Source: Deltaproteobacteria bacterium
GTDB lineage: Bacteria; Desulfobacterota; Desulfobacteria; Desulfobacterales; JAFDFH01
Reading direction: 5' to 3'
Assembly (NCBI GenBank): GCA_019309945.1
Contig: JAFDFH010000203.1
Coordinates: 1 to 6,376 of the forward strand
Length of the DNA: 6,376 nucleotides
Part shown: in pieces, positions 1 through 6,228 of the stretch
Layout: the number at the start of each line of letters is the position of its first letter
Numbering within the stretch: the stretch's first letter is position 1
The notes under the pieces: generated by a model
The model's input: the letters and a program-made list of their open reading frames with translations, nothing else
The model's database searches: none
What the model was told of the DNA's origin: nothing
Made by a program: the position numbers and the translations under genes

Positions 1-1069
1 GATCTTTCAGTTTTTTCTGAACACCCAGGTAGGCCAGCCATTCCAGAAACTTCCAATACCAGGGCACCGGTCTTTTCTGAAATTTAAGGTCGGCCACATG
101 ATATCCGATCTTATTTGAAAGTTCGAAGCATTTCCGTTTAAGCCATGAAGCATCCAGGTATTTGACCTGTACCGTACGCGTCATCTGCTCGTACATGCGC
201 GGCGGGGCAAACATGACGTGGGGACCAATTTCCCGGATGTTTTCCTGGGCCGTTTCAGGATCTTCCGGGAAATTGAGGGTATATCCCATCTGTATCCCAC
301 AGGAAATCGACATCATCTGCTCGCCGATCCAGGCAAAGGGAAGGTAAGAGACATAATCATCCGTATCCAGGCATGGATCAAACGCCATCAGGTTCCTGCC
401 CATGGTCAACATGTTATAGTGGGACAACAGGGCCCCTTTCGGTAAGGACGTGGTGCCTGAAGTATAAAAAAGGAGCGCCACTTCATCCCCATGCCCTTTA
501 TTGATCAACTCTTCGAAAAGACCCGGCTTTTTTTGATCCAGATCCCTGCCTAAGCGCTGGACCTCTTTTAAGCTTATCAGGTAGTCCTGATCGTAATTGC
601 GCATCCCTTTGGGGTCATCCCATATCACCTTCTCCAGCTTCGGGCACTCATTAAAGATGGATATCGCCTTGTCCACCTCTTCCTGCCCTTCCCCAAACAA
701 GAAGCGGGTGTCTGAGTGGTCAATAATATATCGAACTTCATCGACAAGGCAGTCCTGGAACAGCCAGACACCCACCCCCTTTGCGCACAGGGTCGCTATC
801 TCGGCCCACAACCCCTCCGGGCGGTTATCGCCGATCATGGACACCTTGTCGCCTTCCTCAAGGCCTAAACTGATAAGACCCAACGCAATGTATTTGACGT
901 TTTCCAGATAATTGTGCCATGTGATAGGGCGCCAAATCCCAAATTCCTTTTCCCGCATGGCCACCTTATCTTGGCCGTACTTCTGGGCCTGCTCATAAAA
1001 CAGTTTGGGAATCGTCAGCTCTCTGGTAATCTCGATGCCCTGTGAGACGGCTTTACTTCCTTGTTGCAT
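1..1069 (-). CDS. Long-chain acyl-CoA synthetase (AMP-dependent synthetase/ligase), partial, C-terminus outside window
   Basis: The reverse strand is open from an ATG at 1069 to the window edge: 356 codons with no stop. The protein is an adenylate-forming enzyme that would activate a carboxylic acid with ATP and join it to CoA. The phosphate-binding A3 motif YTSGTTSLPKG is at residues 202-212, with Ser replacing the usual second Gly. YLPFAWIGEQ at 242-251 resembles the segment after A3 in long-chain fatty acyl-CoA ligases. PRMYEQM at 290-296 also fits this family. The A5 to A10 motifs and the catalytic lysine lie beyond base 1; family members of this type are usually about 600-650 residues. 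The start is supported by AGAGGA five bases upstream of the ATG. It overlaps the end of the ABC ATPase gene by 17 bases, so the two are probably co-translated. The substrate (fatty, branched or aromatic acid) cannot be read from this part. Confidence 0.9.
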   Translation of the reverse strand, partial: MQQGSKAVSQGIEITRELTIPKLFYEQAQKYGQDKVAMREKEFGIWRPITWHNYLENVKYIALGLISLGLEEGDKVSMIGDNRPEGLWAEIATLCAKGVGVWLFQDCLVDEVRYIIDHSDTRFLFGEGQEEVDKAISIFNECPKLEKVIWDDPKGMRNYDQDYLISLKEVQRLGRDLDQKKPGLFEELINKGHGDEVALLFYTSGTTSLPKGALLSHYNMLTMGRNLMAFDPCLDTDDYVSYLPFAWIGEQMMSISCGIQMGYTLNFPEDPETAQENIREIGPHVMFAPPRMYEQMTRTVQVKYLDASWLKRKCFELSNKIGYHVADLKFQKRPVPWYWKFLEWLAYLGVQKKLKD

Positions 1070-1874
1070 ATAAGTCCTCTTCGCCCAGGTAAGCCTTTAT
1101 CACTTCAGGATGATTCTGGACTTCTTCCGGGGTGCCGTCAATGATCATATTGCCGAAATTAAGCACGAAAACCCGGTCGGATAAATCCATGACCACACCC
1201 ATATCGTGCTCGACCAGCAGGCATGTAACCTTCCAGCGCTCTTCTTCATTGATGTCCAGTATAAACCGGGCCATGTCTTCGACTTCTTCCAGATTCAGAC
1301 CCGCCAGGGGCTCGTCAAGAATCAAAAGGTCTGGGTTCAGCGCCAGGGCCCGACCCAGTTCAACCCGTTTTTGGAGCCCGTAAGGCAGCATGCCGACCGG
1401 TTTATGCCGAATATGCTCGATCTCTAAAAGATCGATAATCTCTTCTTCGATGAAGGTTCGGTGTTCAATTTCCTCACGGGCTGTTTTGCCAAGATATAAT
1501 GCGCCACTTAAAATACCCGATTTATAATAGGTATGTCGCCCGAGTCGGATGTTGTCCAATACCGTCATGCCGCCAAAAACCTCGACCTTCTGAAATGTTC
1601 GGGCCATGCCCAGTTTGGCCCGTTCGTAAGGTTTGAGCCTTTTGATATTTTTCCCTTTAAAAGAAATATTCCCCTTATTGGGATGGTAAAGGCCGTTGAT
1701 ACAGTTCAGCATGACGGTCTTCCCCGCCCCGTTCGGTCCAATAACGGAATGGATCTCGCCTTTTTGAATTTTCAGGCTCACTCCCTCCAGGGCATTGACC
1801 TTGCCAAAATACATATGTATGTCTTCAAGCTCCAGCAGGACGTCCCCGTGTTTGAGCTTATCATTTACGACCAA
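1053..1874 (-). CDS. livG: LivG-type branched-chain amino acid ABC transporter ATP-binding protein
   Basis: This 273-residue cytoplasmic ATPase would power a HAAT-family (Liv) importer. Walker A GPNGAGKT is at residues 46-53, the Q-loop glutamine is near 95, the signature segment LPYGLQ is at 163-168, Walker B LLILDEP is at 183-189, the D-loop AGLN is at 191-194, and the switch histidine is in VEHDM near 223. LPYG in place of LSGG, and the DGTPEEVQNHPEVIKAYLG tail, are typical of LivG. The start codon is TTG: an in-frame TGA sits at 1878-1880, the next Met is residue 21 and already inside the fold, and AAGGGAG lies nine bases upstream. The gene runs straight into an acyl-CoA synthetase, an arrangement I associate with Desulfobacterota, so the transported substrate may be an organic acid rather than an amino acid. 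Permease, binding-protein and LivF genes are not in the window. The family call is firm; the substrate is unknown. Confidence 0.93.
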   Translation of the reverse strand: MVVNDKLKHGDVLLELEDIHMYFGKVNALEGVSLKIQKGEIHSVIGPNGAGKTVMLNCINGLYHPNKGNISFKGKNIKRLKPYERAKLGMARTFQKVEVFGGMTVLDNIRLGRHTYYKSGILSGALYLGKTAREEIEHRTFIEEEIIDLLEIEHIRHKPVGMLPYGLQKRVELGRALALNPDLLILDEPLAGLNLEEVEDMARFILDINEEERWKVTCLLVEHDMGVVMDLSDRVFVLNFGNMIIDGTPEEVQNHPEVIKAYLGEEDLYATRK

Positions 1875-1972
1875 AATTCAGGTCTCCCTTCAAAAAGTCA
1901 CCGCACCGATTTCGAACCGACGAATAAATCGTCATTTTTACACCACAACTTGCTATCATCACCCTATTTTTG

Positions 1973-1986
1973 CGTTATAAATAACG
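1973..1986. promoter_or_regulatory. Palindrome in the LOG-livG gap, possible operator or promoter element
   Basis: CGTTAT-AA-ATAACG has two perfect 6-base arms around a 2-base centre. It lies about 100 bases upstream of the livG start, in the 139-base gap after the LOG gene. Read toward livG it contains TATAAC, a 5/6 match to a -10 box, but no convincing -35 box is spaced correctly. It could bind a repressor or be chance in an AT-rich stretch. No intrinsic terminator follows the LOG gene, so livG may also be read through from the LOG promoter. Confidence 0.25.
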
Positions 1987-2013
1987 GCAAACGGCCCAAT
2001 CCGCAATTTTTTT

Positions 2014-2664
2014 TTAAATAACCAGCAATTTTTTTACAGTCTCAACAATTTCTTCAGGTTCATCCATGACTTGCAGTATATAAATATCTTCAGGCGAAAT
2101 TCTTTTTTCGGCAAGCAGGCGGGATTTTATCCATTCCAGAAGTCCAGACCAAAAATCGGAACCGACCATGACAACCGGAAGGGGTTTGATACGGTGGGTT
2201 TGAATCAGCGTAACAGCCTCAAAAAGCTCATCCATTGTGCCGAACCCGCCAGGCAAAATAATATAAGCGCTGGCATATTTGATAAACATCACCTTTCGAA
2301 TAAAAAAGTACTTAAATTCCAATTTGACATTGGAGAATCGATTCGGTTTCTGCTCAAAAGGGAGGACAATATTCATTCCGATGGATACGCCTCCCGCCTC
2401 GGCAGCCCCCTTGTTGGCCGCTTCCATAACGCCACCGCCGCCACCGGTAATAACGGCAAAATTGTTTTTTGCAAAAAGCGCGGCAATTGTCTCGGTTTTT
2501 TTATAAATGGGATCATCCGGTTTGACCCTGGCTGATCCGAAAATGCTCACCGCAGGCCCGATATGATGGAGTGCTTCGACCCCCTCAACAAACTCCCCCA
2601 TAATTTTAAAAAGGCGCCAGGATTCACCGATTTTGAAATCGTCAATGAGAAACTGTTTTTCCAT
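2014..2664 (-). CDS. LOG-family (TIGR00730-type, 'lysine decarboxylase-like') Rossmann nucleotide-binding protein
   Basis: This 216-residue protein has the hallmark LOG motif PGGFGTMDE at residues 138-146 and a glycine-rich loop GGGGGVMEAANKGA at 74-87. It also has the conserved Arg-Lys of FIRKVMF near 123-124 and an N-terminal VSIFGSAR strand-loop near 39-46. Characterised LOG proteins are phosphoribohydrolases that cleave nucleoside 5'-monophosphates or cytokinin ribotides to base plus ribose 5-phosphate. The old label lysine decarboxylase is not supported by activity. The exact substrate here is unknown. I chose the ATG at 2664 because the family's conserved sequence begins just after it and AAGG lies ten bases upstream. 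A TTG at 2706 would add 14 residues and has only a weak GAG nearby. The gene is divergent from ptsH and upstream of livG on the same strand. The protein is probably a soluble homodimer or higher oligomer, as is usual for the family. Confidence 0.88.
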   Translation of the reverse strand: MEKQFLIDDFKIGESWRLFKIMGEFVEGVEALHHIGPAVSIFGSARVKPDDPIYKKTETIAALFAKNNFAVITGGGGGVMEAANKGAAEAGGVSIGMNIVLPFEQKPNRFSNVKLEFKYFFIRKVMFIKYASAYIILPGGFGTMDELFEAVTLIQTHRIKPLPVVMVGSDFWSGLLEWIKSRLLAEKRISPEDIYILQVMDEPEEIVETVKKLLVI

Positions 2665-2757
2665 TTTTTCAAAACCTTTTTGGGTCGGGTTTGCACGGGT
2701 TAACAACTCATCAAAAAATATATCACAATTTCAGCGGATTATGGTCTAAAAAATTTA

Positions 2758-2787
2758 ATTATTATCAGCTATCTTTAACATTGTCAA
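2758..2787 (-). promoter_or_regulatory. Sigma70-like promoter for the LOG gene (and possibly livG)
   Basis: On the minus strand a perfect TTGACA (2787-2782) is followed after 18 bases by AATAAT (2763-2758, 5/6 match to TATAAT). TAATAA, with a 17-base spacer, is the overlapping alternative. Transcription would begin near 2751, leaving a leader of roughly 90 bases before the ATG at 2664. The box stands back-to-back with the ptsH promoter, with only 10 bases between the two -35 boxes. Confidence 0.55.
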
Positions 2788-2797
2788 TAATTTCAGA

Positions 2798-2826
2798 TTG
2801 ACATATCAGGCGGGCCTTGTTAAAAT
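2798..2826 (+). promoter_or_regulatory. Sigma70-like promoter for ptsH-ptsI
   Basis: TTGACA (2798-2803), a 17-base spacer and TAAAAT (2821-2826, 5/6) form a near-consensus promoter. Predicted initiation is near 2833, giving a 5' leader of about 150 bases before ptsH. It is the strongest promoter-like sequence I see upstream of ptsH. The -35 boxes of this promoter and the divergent one are close enough for a bound regulator or polymerase to affect both. Confidence 0.65.
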
Positions 2827-2839
2827 ATTAGGTGCTTGG

Positions 2840-2908
2840 CGGGGCGATAGCGACAATTTGTTGTCGATGTTTGAAATCTACGTTTTTTCCACTTGCGCCC
2901 GATCCCCG
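2840..2908 (+). promoter_or_regulatory. Structured part of the ptsH 5' leader
   Basis: The leader holds a perfect hairpin CGACAA-TTTG-TTGTCG (2851-2866). Outside it, CGGGG (2840-2844) can pair with CCCCG (2904-2908), enclosing the hairpin and a T6 run at 2883-2888. I do not recognise a known riboswitch consensus. The T-run is too far from the hairpin (16 bases) for a standard intrinsic terminator. Function is unknown; the stem could stabilise the mRNA or be a protein-binding site. Confidence 0.3.
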
Positions 2909-2981
2909 ATAAACGTCACAAACCGGTTATTATGAAAACCCATGATCGAAATTGGTTGTTGGATTGATGAAATGTTAATCC

Positions 2982-3263
2982 ATGGTTAACGCGCTGGAAA
3001 AATTTTCAAGGGAAGTTATCATCACCAACGAACTAGGCATTCATGCCAGGTCTGCCGCTAAAATCGTTGCACTTGCGAAAGATGCAAAATCACTCGTATG
3101 GATTATAAAAGATGGTGAAAAGGCCGATGCATCCAGTATCCTTGACATCCTGACACTCGAATGTACACAAGGTTCAAAGATCATCGTGGAAATTGCAGAT
3201 CCATTGGATCTTGATATATTAAATGCAATTGCGGAACTGGTTGAAAAAAGATTTGAGGAATAA
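2982..3263 (+). CDS. ptsH: HPr-family phosphocarrier protein
   Basis: HPr is the small cytoplasmic carrier that takes a phosphate from Enzyme I on its active histidine and passes it to EIIA domains or regulators. The 93-residue product has GIHARSA at 19-25, making His21 the equivalent of His15, with Arg23 conserved and Ser replacing the usual proline at 24. Ser52 in ASSILDIL aligns exactly 31 residues later with the regulatory Ser46; the usual K-S-I-M-G is S-S-I-L-D here. The C-terminal helix (DLDILNAIAELVEKRFEE) is intact. An in-frame TAA at 2976-2978 makes ATG 2982 the first possible start, and no later Met exists. No clear Shine-Dalgarno is visible. ptsI follows after 6 bases, so the two form an operon. 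Without an EII gene nearby, the pair may serve regulation or a mannose-type PTS elsewhere. Confidence 0.93.
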   Translation: MVNALEKFSREVIITNELGIHARSAAKIVALAKDAKSLVWIIKDGEKADASSILDILTLECTQGSKIIVEIADPLDLDILNAIAELVEKRFEE

Positions 3264-3269
3264 GCGGAA

Positions 3270-5060
3270 ATGACAGATTCAGATTCACGGGAGATCGTAC
3301 TGAAGGGAATCAGCGCTTCTCCCGGCATATGTATTGGGAAGGCTTACCTCGTCGATAAAGAAGGGGTCGATGTTGTTGAGAAGTACTATATCGGTGATGC
3401 GCAATTGCAAAAGGAGAAAAATCGTTTCAAAACAGCGGTAAAAAAGGCCAAGAATGAACTGCACACCATCATCGAGGATAGCCCGGAAGATTTGCGCCAG
3501 CATGCCAGAATACTTGAAACCCACATATTGTTGCTCCGGGACAAGATGTTGTATGGCCGAACCATTGAAACCATTGAAAAGGAACGGGTAAATGCAGAGT
3601 GGGCCCTCAAGAAGGTCGTTTCGATTGTCAAACCAATGTTTCAGAATATGTCAGATTCCTATTTAAGGGAACGGGCGAATGATATCGTCCATGTATCTGA
3701 CCGTGTCTTGCGGAACCTGGTCGGAGCAAAACCGTTAGACCTCGGAAACATTGACAAACGGGTCATACTTGTCGCTCATGATCTTTCGCCTGCGGAAACC
3801 AGCCAGATACAATTAGAACGGATTAAGGGGTTCATAACGAATCGTGGCGGTAGATCTTCCCATACCAGTATCATTGCGCGAACCCTTGGGATTCCTGCGG
3901 TTCCGGGACTTGATGATGCAACCCGCATTATTAAAAATGATGATATTATTATCGTTGACGGTACAACCGGCATCGTCATTGTTCACCCCACCGAGCAGAC
4001 AATCATCGAGTACTCGGAGCGACAAGTCAGATATGAAGGCTATAGGGCCGTCATTACCCGGGCCAGTCACTTTCCGGCGGTAACAACCGATGGATTCCGC
4101 CTGCAGGTCATGGGAAACATCGAGCTTCCCGAGGAAGTCGTTTCCGTGATTGATAACGGCGGAGAAGGTATCGGTCTATACCGAACCGAATTTCAATATT
4201 TAAGCCGCGCGGTTTTTCCGAATGAAGACGAACTTTTTGATAAATATAAAGATGTTGTGGAGGTCATGGGATCAAAAACGGTAACGATTCGCACCCTCGA
4301 TATCAACGGTGATAAAGCCATCGCGGCGATACCCTCCGGTTATGAAGAGAAAAATCCTGCCTTGGGGTTGCGTGCGATAAGATACTGTTTGAAAAAACGC
4401 GATGTTTTCAAAACCCAATTACGGGCGATACTGAGGGCCGCGCACTTTGGTAATGTGAGAATACTCATTCCGATGATCTCAAGCTGTGATGAAATTCGCG
4501 AGACCAAACAGATCCTGGCGGAAGTTTCCAACTCCCTGGAAAAAGAAGGCGTGGATTTCAACCGGGATATCGAGATCGGAATCATGGTAGAGGTTCCTTC
4601 CGCAGTGGTCATGGCAGCCTCAATGGCCCCTGAAGTTGACTTTTTCAGTATCGGAACCAACGACCTGATTCAATATGCGCTGGCAATCGACAGAGGCAAT
4701 GAAGAGGTTTCCTATCTCTATGAGCCGCTTCATCCTGCAATCATACACATGATTAAGCATGTTTCCGATGTCGCCAAAGAAAAAAACATCGGTGTTTTTA
4801 TGTGCGGTGAAATGGCGGGTGATCCGATTAATATTCCGATTCTTCTGGGCCTGGGAATGGATGAATTGAGCATGAATCCCCAATCGATACCCGCTGTAAA
4901 ACGGATGATACGAACTTTAAATGTCGGTGATGCCCGGGAATTCATGAAAGAAGTCCTCAAAAAAACCACCTCACGGGATATCATTAATTTAGTGCAAGAC
5001 ACTTATGGTGCAATGCTGTCGAATGAAACACCTTCCGAATACCAAAAGGATCAAACCTGA
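3270..5060 (+). CDS. ptsI: Phosphoenolpyruvate-protein phosphotransferase (PTS Enzyme I)
   Basis: Enzyme I autophosphorylates from phosphoenolpyruvate and transfers the phosphate to HPr in the cytoplasm. The 596-residue product is complete, slightly longer than the E. coli protein (575). The N-terminal HPr-binding helical domain is followed by the phosphohistidine swivel motif GGRSSHTSIIARTLGIPAVPG-like region with active His198. The PEP-binding barrel has LYRTEF (Arg305), RTLDINGDKA (Arg341; Asn where Gly is common), IGIMVEVPSA (Glu441), FFSIGTNDLIQY (Asn464, Asp465) and the proton-donor cysteine in MCGEMAGD (Cys512). All catalytic residues appear present, so it should be active. ATG 3270 follows the ptsH stop by 6 bases; GAGGAA inside the ptsH end lies about nine bases upstream. 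The C-terminal tail after about residue 565 is less conserved. A palindromic repeat follows the stop codon directly. Confidence 0.97.
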   Translation: MTDSDSREIVLKGISASPGICIGKAYLVDKEGVDVVEKYYIGDAQLQKEKNRFKTAVKKAKNELHTIIEDSPEDLRQHARILETHILLLRDKMLYGRTIETIEKERVNAEWALKKVVSIVKPMFQNMSDSYLRERANDIVHVSDRVLRNLVGAKPLDLGNIDKRVILVAHDLSPAETSQIQLERIKGFITNRGGRSSHTSIIARTLGIPAVPGLDDATRIIKNDDIIIVDGTTGIVIVHPTEQTIIEYSERQVRYEGYRAVITRASHFPAVTTDGFRLQVMGNIELPEEVVSVIDNGGEGIGLYRTEFQYLSRAVFPNEDELFDKYKDVVEVMGSKTVTIRTLDINGDKAIAAIPSGYEEKNPALGLRAIRYCLKKRDVFKTQLRAILRAAHFGNVRILIPMISSCDEIRETKQILAEVSNSLEKEGVDFNRDIEIGIMVEVPSAVVMAASMAPEVDFFSIGTNDLIQYALAIDRGNEEVSYLYEPLHPAIIHMIKHVSDVAKEKNIGVFMCGEMAGDPINIPILLGLGMDELSMNPQSIPAVKRMIRTLNVGDAREFMKEVLKKTTSRDIINLVQDTYGAMLSNETPSEYQKDQT

Positions 5061-5174
5061 CGGTCTCGTAAAAAGTCCAACTTCTGCGTTGTGCTGCATT
5101 TTGTAATCATTCAACGTACGATAAGTACGCCTCATGATTACAAAATTTACACGCCTTGAATTTAAACTTTTTCA
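5061..5174. repeat. Degenerate palindromic intergenic repeat overlapping the smpB start
   Basis: The arms share a centre near 5122. CGTAC (5115-5119) pairs with GTACG (5125-5129) around a GATAA loop. A perfect 13-base arm ATTTTGTAATCAT (5098-5110) pairs with ATGATTACAAAAT (5134-5146). Further out, AAAAAGT (5070-5076) matches ACTTTTT (5166-5172) with a 2-base offset. The left end, GGTCTCGTAAAAAGTC, resembles from memory a dispersed palindromic repeat common in Desulfobacterota genomes. The right arm is more diverged and reads as smpB codons 1-14. As RNA it would fold into a long hairpin after ptsI, which could stabilise or end that transcript. The extent is approximate at the right edge. It encodes no protein of its own, so it is a REP- or MITE-like element rather than an insertion sequence. 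Confidence 0.75.
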
Positions 5175-5616
5175 AACGGTAACAGAAAATCGCAAGGCCC
5201 GGCATGATTATTTTATTGAAGATGAATACGAAGCGGGGATGGTTCTATTAGGGACCGAAGTCAAATCCTTAAGGCTTGGCCGGGGCCATCTGAAGGATTC
5301 CTATGCCCGTATAAAAAAGGGAGAGGTTTTTGTTTACCAGATGCATATCGGGGCTTATCCTTTTGCTTTTTATGGCAATCATGATCCTTTGAGGCCCAGA
5401 AAGCTGCTTTTGCACAAACAGGAAATCAAGAAACTGTATGGCAAGGTTAATGAAAAAGGATATGCCCTTATTCCGACAAAGGTCTATTTTAAAAACGGCA
5501 AGATCAAGATGACCCTGGCCCTTGCCCGGGGTAAGCGCAAATATGATAAACGGGAAACCATAAAAAAACGGGATGAAAAAAGAGAGCTGGATCGGATAAA
5601 AAAAGGAGAGGATTAA
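5134..5616 (+). CDS. smpB: SsrA-binding protein SmpB
   Basis: SmpB binds the tRNA-like domain of tmRNA and carries it into ribosomes stalled on broken mRNA. The fold is clear: ENRKARHDYFIED near 18-30, GTEVKSLR at 40-47, LKDSYARI at 53-60, HIGAYPFA at 71-78, and the basic C-terminal tail starting ARGKRKYDKRETIKKR, which occupies the mRNA channel. Length is 160 residues, usual for the family. The N-terminus is odd. Residues 1-14 (MITKFTRLEFKLFQ) are not family-like and are encoded by the right arm of the upstream repeat. TAA at 5122-5124 closes the frame upstream and there is no ATG, GTG or TTG between 5137 and the conserved core, so ATG 5134 is the only standard start. It has no visible Shine-Dalgarno and lies in a predicted stem. 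ssrA, its RNA partner, follows 131 bases later. Confidence 0.95.
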   Translation: MITKFTRLEFKLFQTVTENRKARHDYFIEDEYEAGMVLLGTEVKSLRLGRGHLKDSYARIKKGEVFVYQMHIGAYPFAFYGNHDPLRPRKLLLHKQEIKKLYGKVNEKGYALIPTKVYFKNGKIKMTLALARGKRKYDKRETIKKRDEKRELDRIKKGED

Positions 5617-5687
5617 ATTCGAATACGATGCTCGTTCCAATAGCTGCTATTTGAAATACCTGGTCCTGTGTATTGATACGTTCATAC

Positions 5688-5716
5688 TTGACAAACAGCC
5701 TGCAATGGTTTAAATT
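5688..5716 (+). promoter_or_regulatory. Sigma70-like promoter for ssrA
   Basis: A perfect TTGACA (5688-5693) is followed after 17 bases by TAAATT (5711-5716, 4/6). Initiation near 5723 would give a precursor with about 25 extra 5' bases before the mature tmRNA end at 5748, to be removed by RNase P. ssrA thus appears transcribed independently of smpB. Confidence 0.6.
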
Positions 5717-5747
5717 TGTTTATAGACCCAATTGATCGTAAACCAAT

Positions 5748-6100
5748 GGGGGCGAAACGGCTTCGACGGGGATAAAGAAGCGTGGGTGGCATACCGAGCG
5801 CCTGCCGGCTCGTAAAAATGGCGGGATCTAAACATAATCGCAGATGATTATAAATACGCTTTAGCCGCTTAGAGGCTAACGTCCTGCCGGAATTAGCCTG
5901 CAAATCCGGCAAGGGCGTCGATTCGCAGGATAGCCGATTCTGAATACCTGTTTCTTGATCGGTGAAATATTACAGGTTAGTCTTACAAGTATCCAGCCTG
6001 GAGGAGACTTGAACAGACGATTCCTAAAGTCCAGGATATGTATGTAGATGCCTATGTGGAATGTTTTCGGACGCGGGTTCGACTCCCGCCGCCTCCACCA
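5748..6100 (+). ncRNA. ssrA: tmRNA (transfer-messenger RNA)
   Basis: This 353-nt RNA acts with SmpB in trans-translation: alanylated tmRNA enters stalled ribosomes, and its short reading frame adds a degradation tag. The acceptor stem GGGGGCG (5748-5754) pairs with CGCCTCC (6090-6096), including the G3-U pair that marks alanine identity. The encoded ACCA end is at 6097-6100. The 5' GGCGAAACGGCTTCGACGG block is a tmRNA signature. The T arm is GCGGG-TTCGACT-CCCGC (6073-6089). Pseudoknot PK1 can be drawn: CGAGC (5795-5799) with GCTCG (5808-5812), and CCTGCC (5801-5806) with GGCGGG (5820-5825). It is a standard one-piece tmRNA, not the permuted type. The reverse-strand open frame across it (reading WWRRRESNPRP) is a well-known translation artefact of such 3' ends. 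Confidence 0.97.
5840..5872 (+). other. tmRNA proteolysis-tag reading frame (ADDYKYALAA, stop TAG)
   Basis: The resume codon GCA (5840-5842) begins GCA GAT GAT TAT AAA TAC GCT TTA GCC GCT TAG. With the alanine carried by tmRNA itself, stalled proteins would receive A-ADDYKYALAA, ending in the ALAA degron recognised by ClpXP-type proteases. The stop codon sits in the loop of a hairpin TTAGCC (5861-5866) with GGCTAA (5874-5879), as in other tmRNAs. Confidence 0.93.
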
Positions 6101-6177
6101 ACCTTCGCTTTCCGCTTCGGTTGGCGAACTGACACCTAATAAAATGTTAAAGTAAGCATGAAAGATGGCGAAGGTTG
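6099..6177. repeat. Inverted repeat just downstream of ssrA
   Basis: CAACCTTCGC (6099-6108) and GCGAAGGTTG (6168-6177) are perfect 10-base inverted copies 59 bases apart, the first starting in the CCA end of tmRNA. Within it CCAACC (6098-6103) can alternatively pair with GGTTGG (6119-6124). Neither hairpin is followed by a T-run, so an intrinsic terminator is not supported. The structure may protect or help process the tmRNA 3' end, or mark an old insertion edge. Confidence 0.4.
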
Positions 6178-6228
6178 CGCGCCGAAGTTTCAACAAAGGC
6201 GGGCTTCTTAAATTCACTTGTCATTTCA

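Noticed and set aside
1900..1935. T-loop-like GGTTCGAAATC on the minus strand
   Set aside because: No acceptor stem, anticodon arm or CCA end can be drawn around it, so it is not a tRNA.
1919..1939. GACGA-ATAAA-TCGTC hairpin followed by ATTTTT on the plus strand
   Set aside because: The stem is only five pairs and no plus-strand gene ends there, so a terminator is not credible.
1880..1978. 32-codon minus-strand frame (starting MIASCGVK) between the LOG gene and livG, overlapping the livG start
   Set aside because: There is no properly spaced ribosome site and no recognisable sequence; in a short gap this length is expected by chance.
1533..2021. 162-codon plus-strand open frame opposite livG
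   Set aside because: It lies antisense to a well-supported ABC ATPase gene, has no recognisable domain and shows low-complexity composition typical of a shadow frame.
2071..2535. 154-codon plus-strand open frame opposite the LOG gene
   Set aside because: It covers the LOG motifs in antisense and has no family features of its own.
5269..5640. 123-codon minus-strand open frame opposite smpB
   Set aside because: The hydrophobic-looking sequence is the complement of the lysine-rich SmpB tail, so it is a shadow.
5618..5655. Small hairpins after the smpB stop
   Set aside because: Stems of four to five pairs with a bulge and no T-run do not support an intrinsic terminator.
5876..6217. 113-codon reverse-strand open frame reading WWRRRESNPRP
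   Set aside because: It is antisense to the tmRNA. This peptide string arises from the conserved 3' end of tmRNA and tRNA genes and is a known false gene call.
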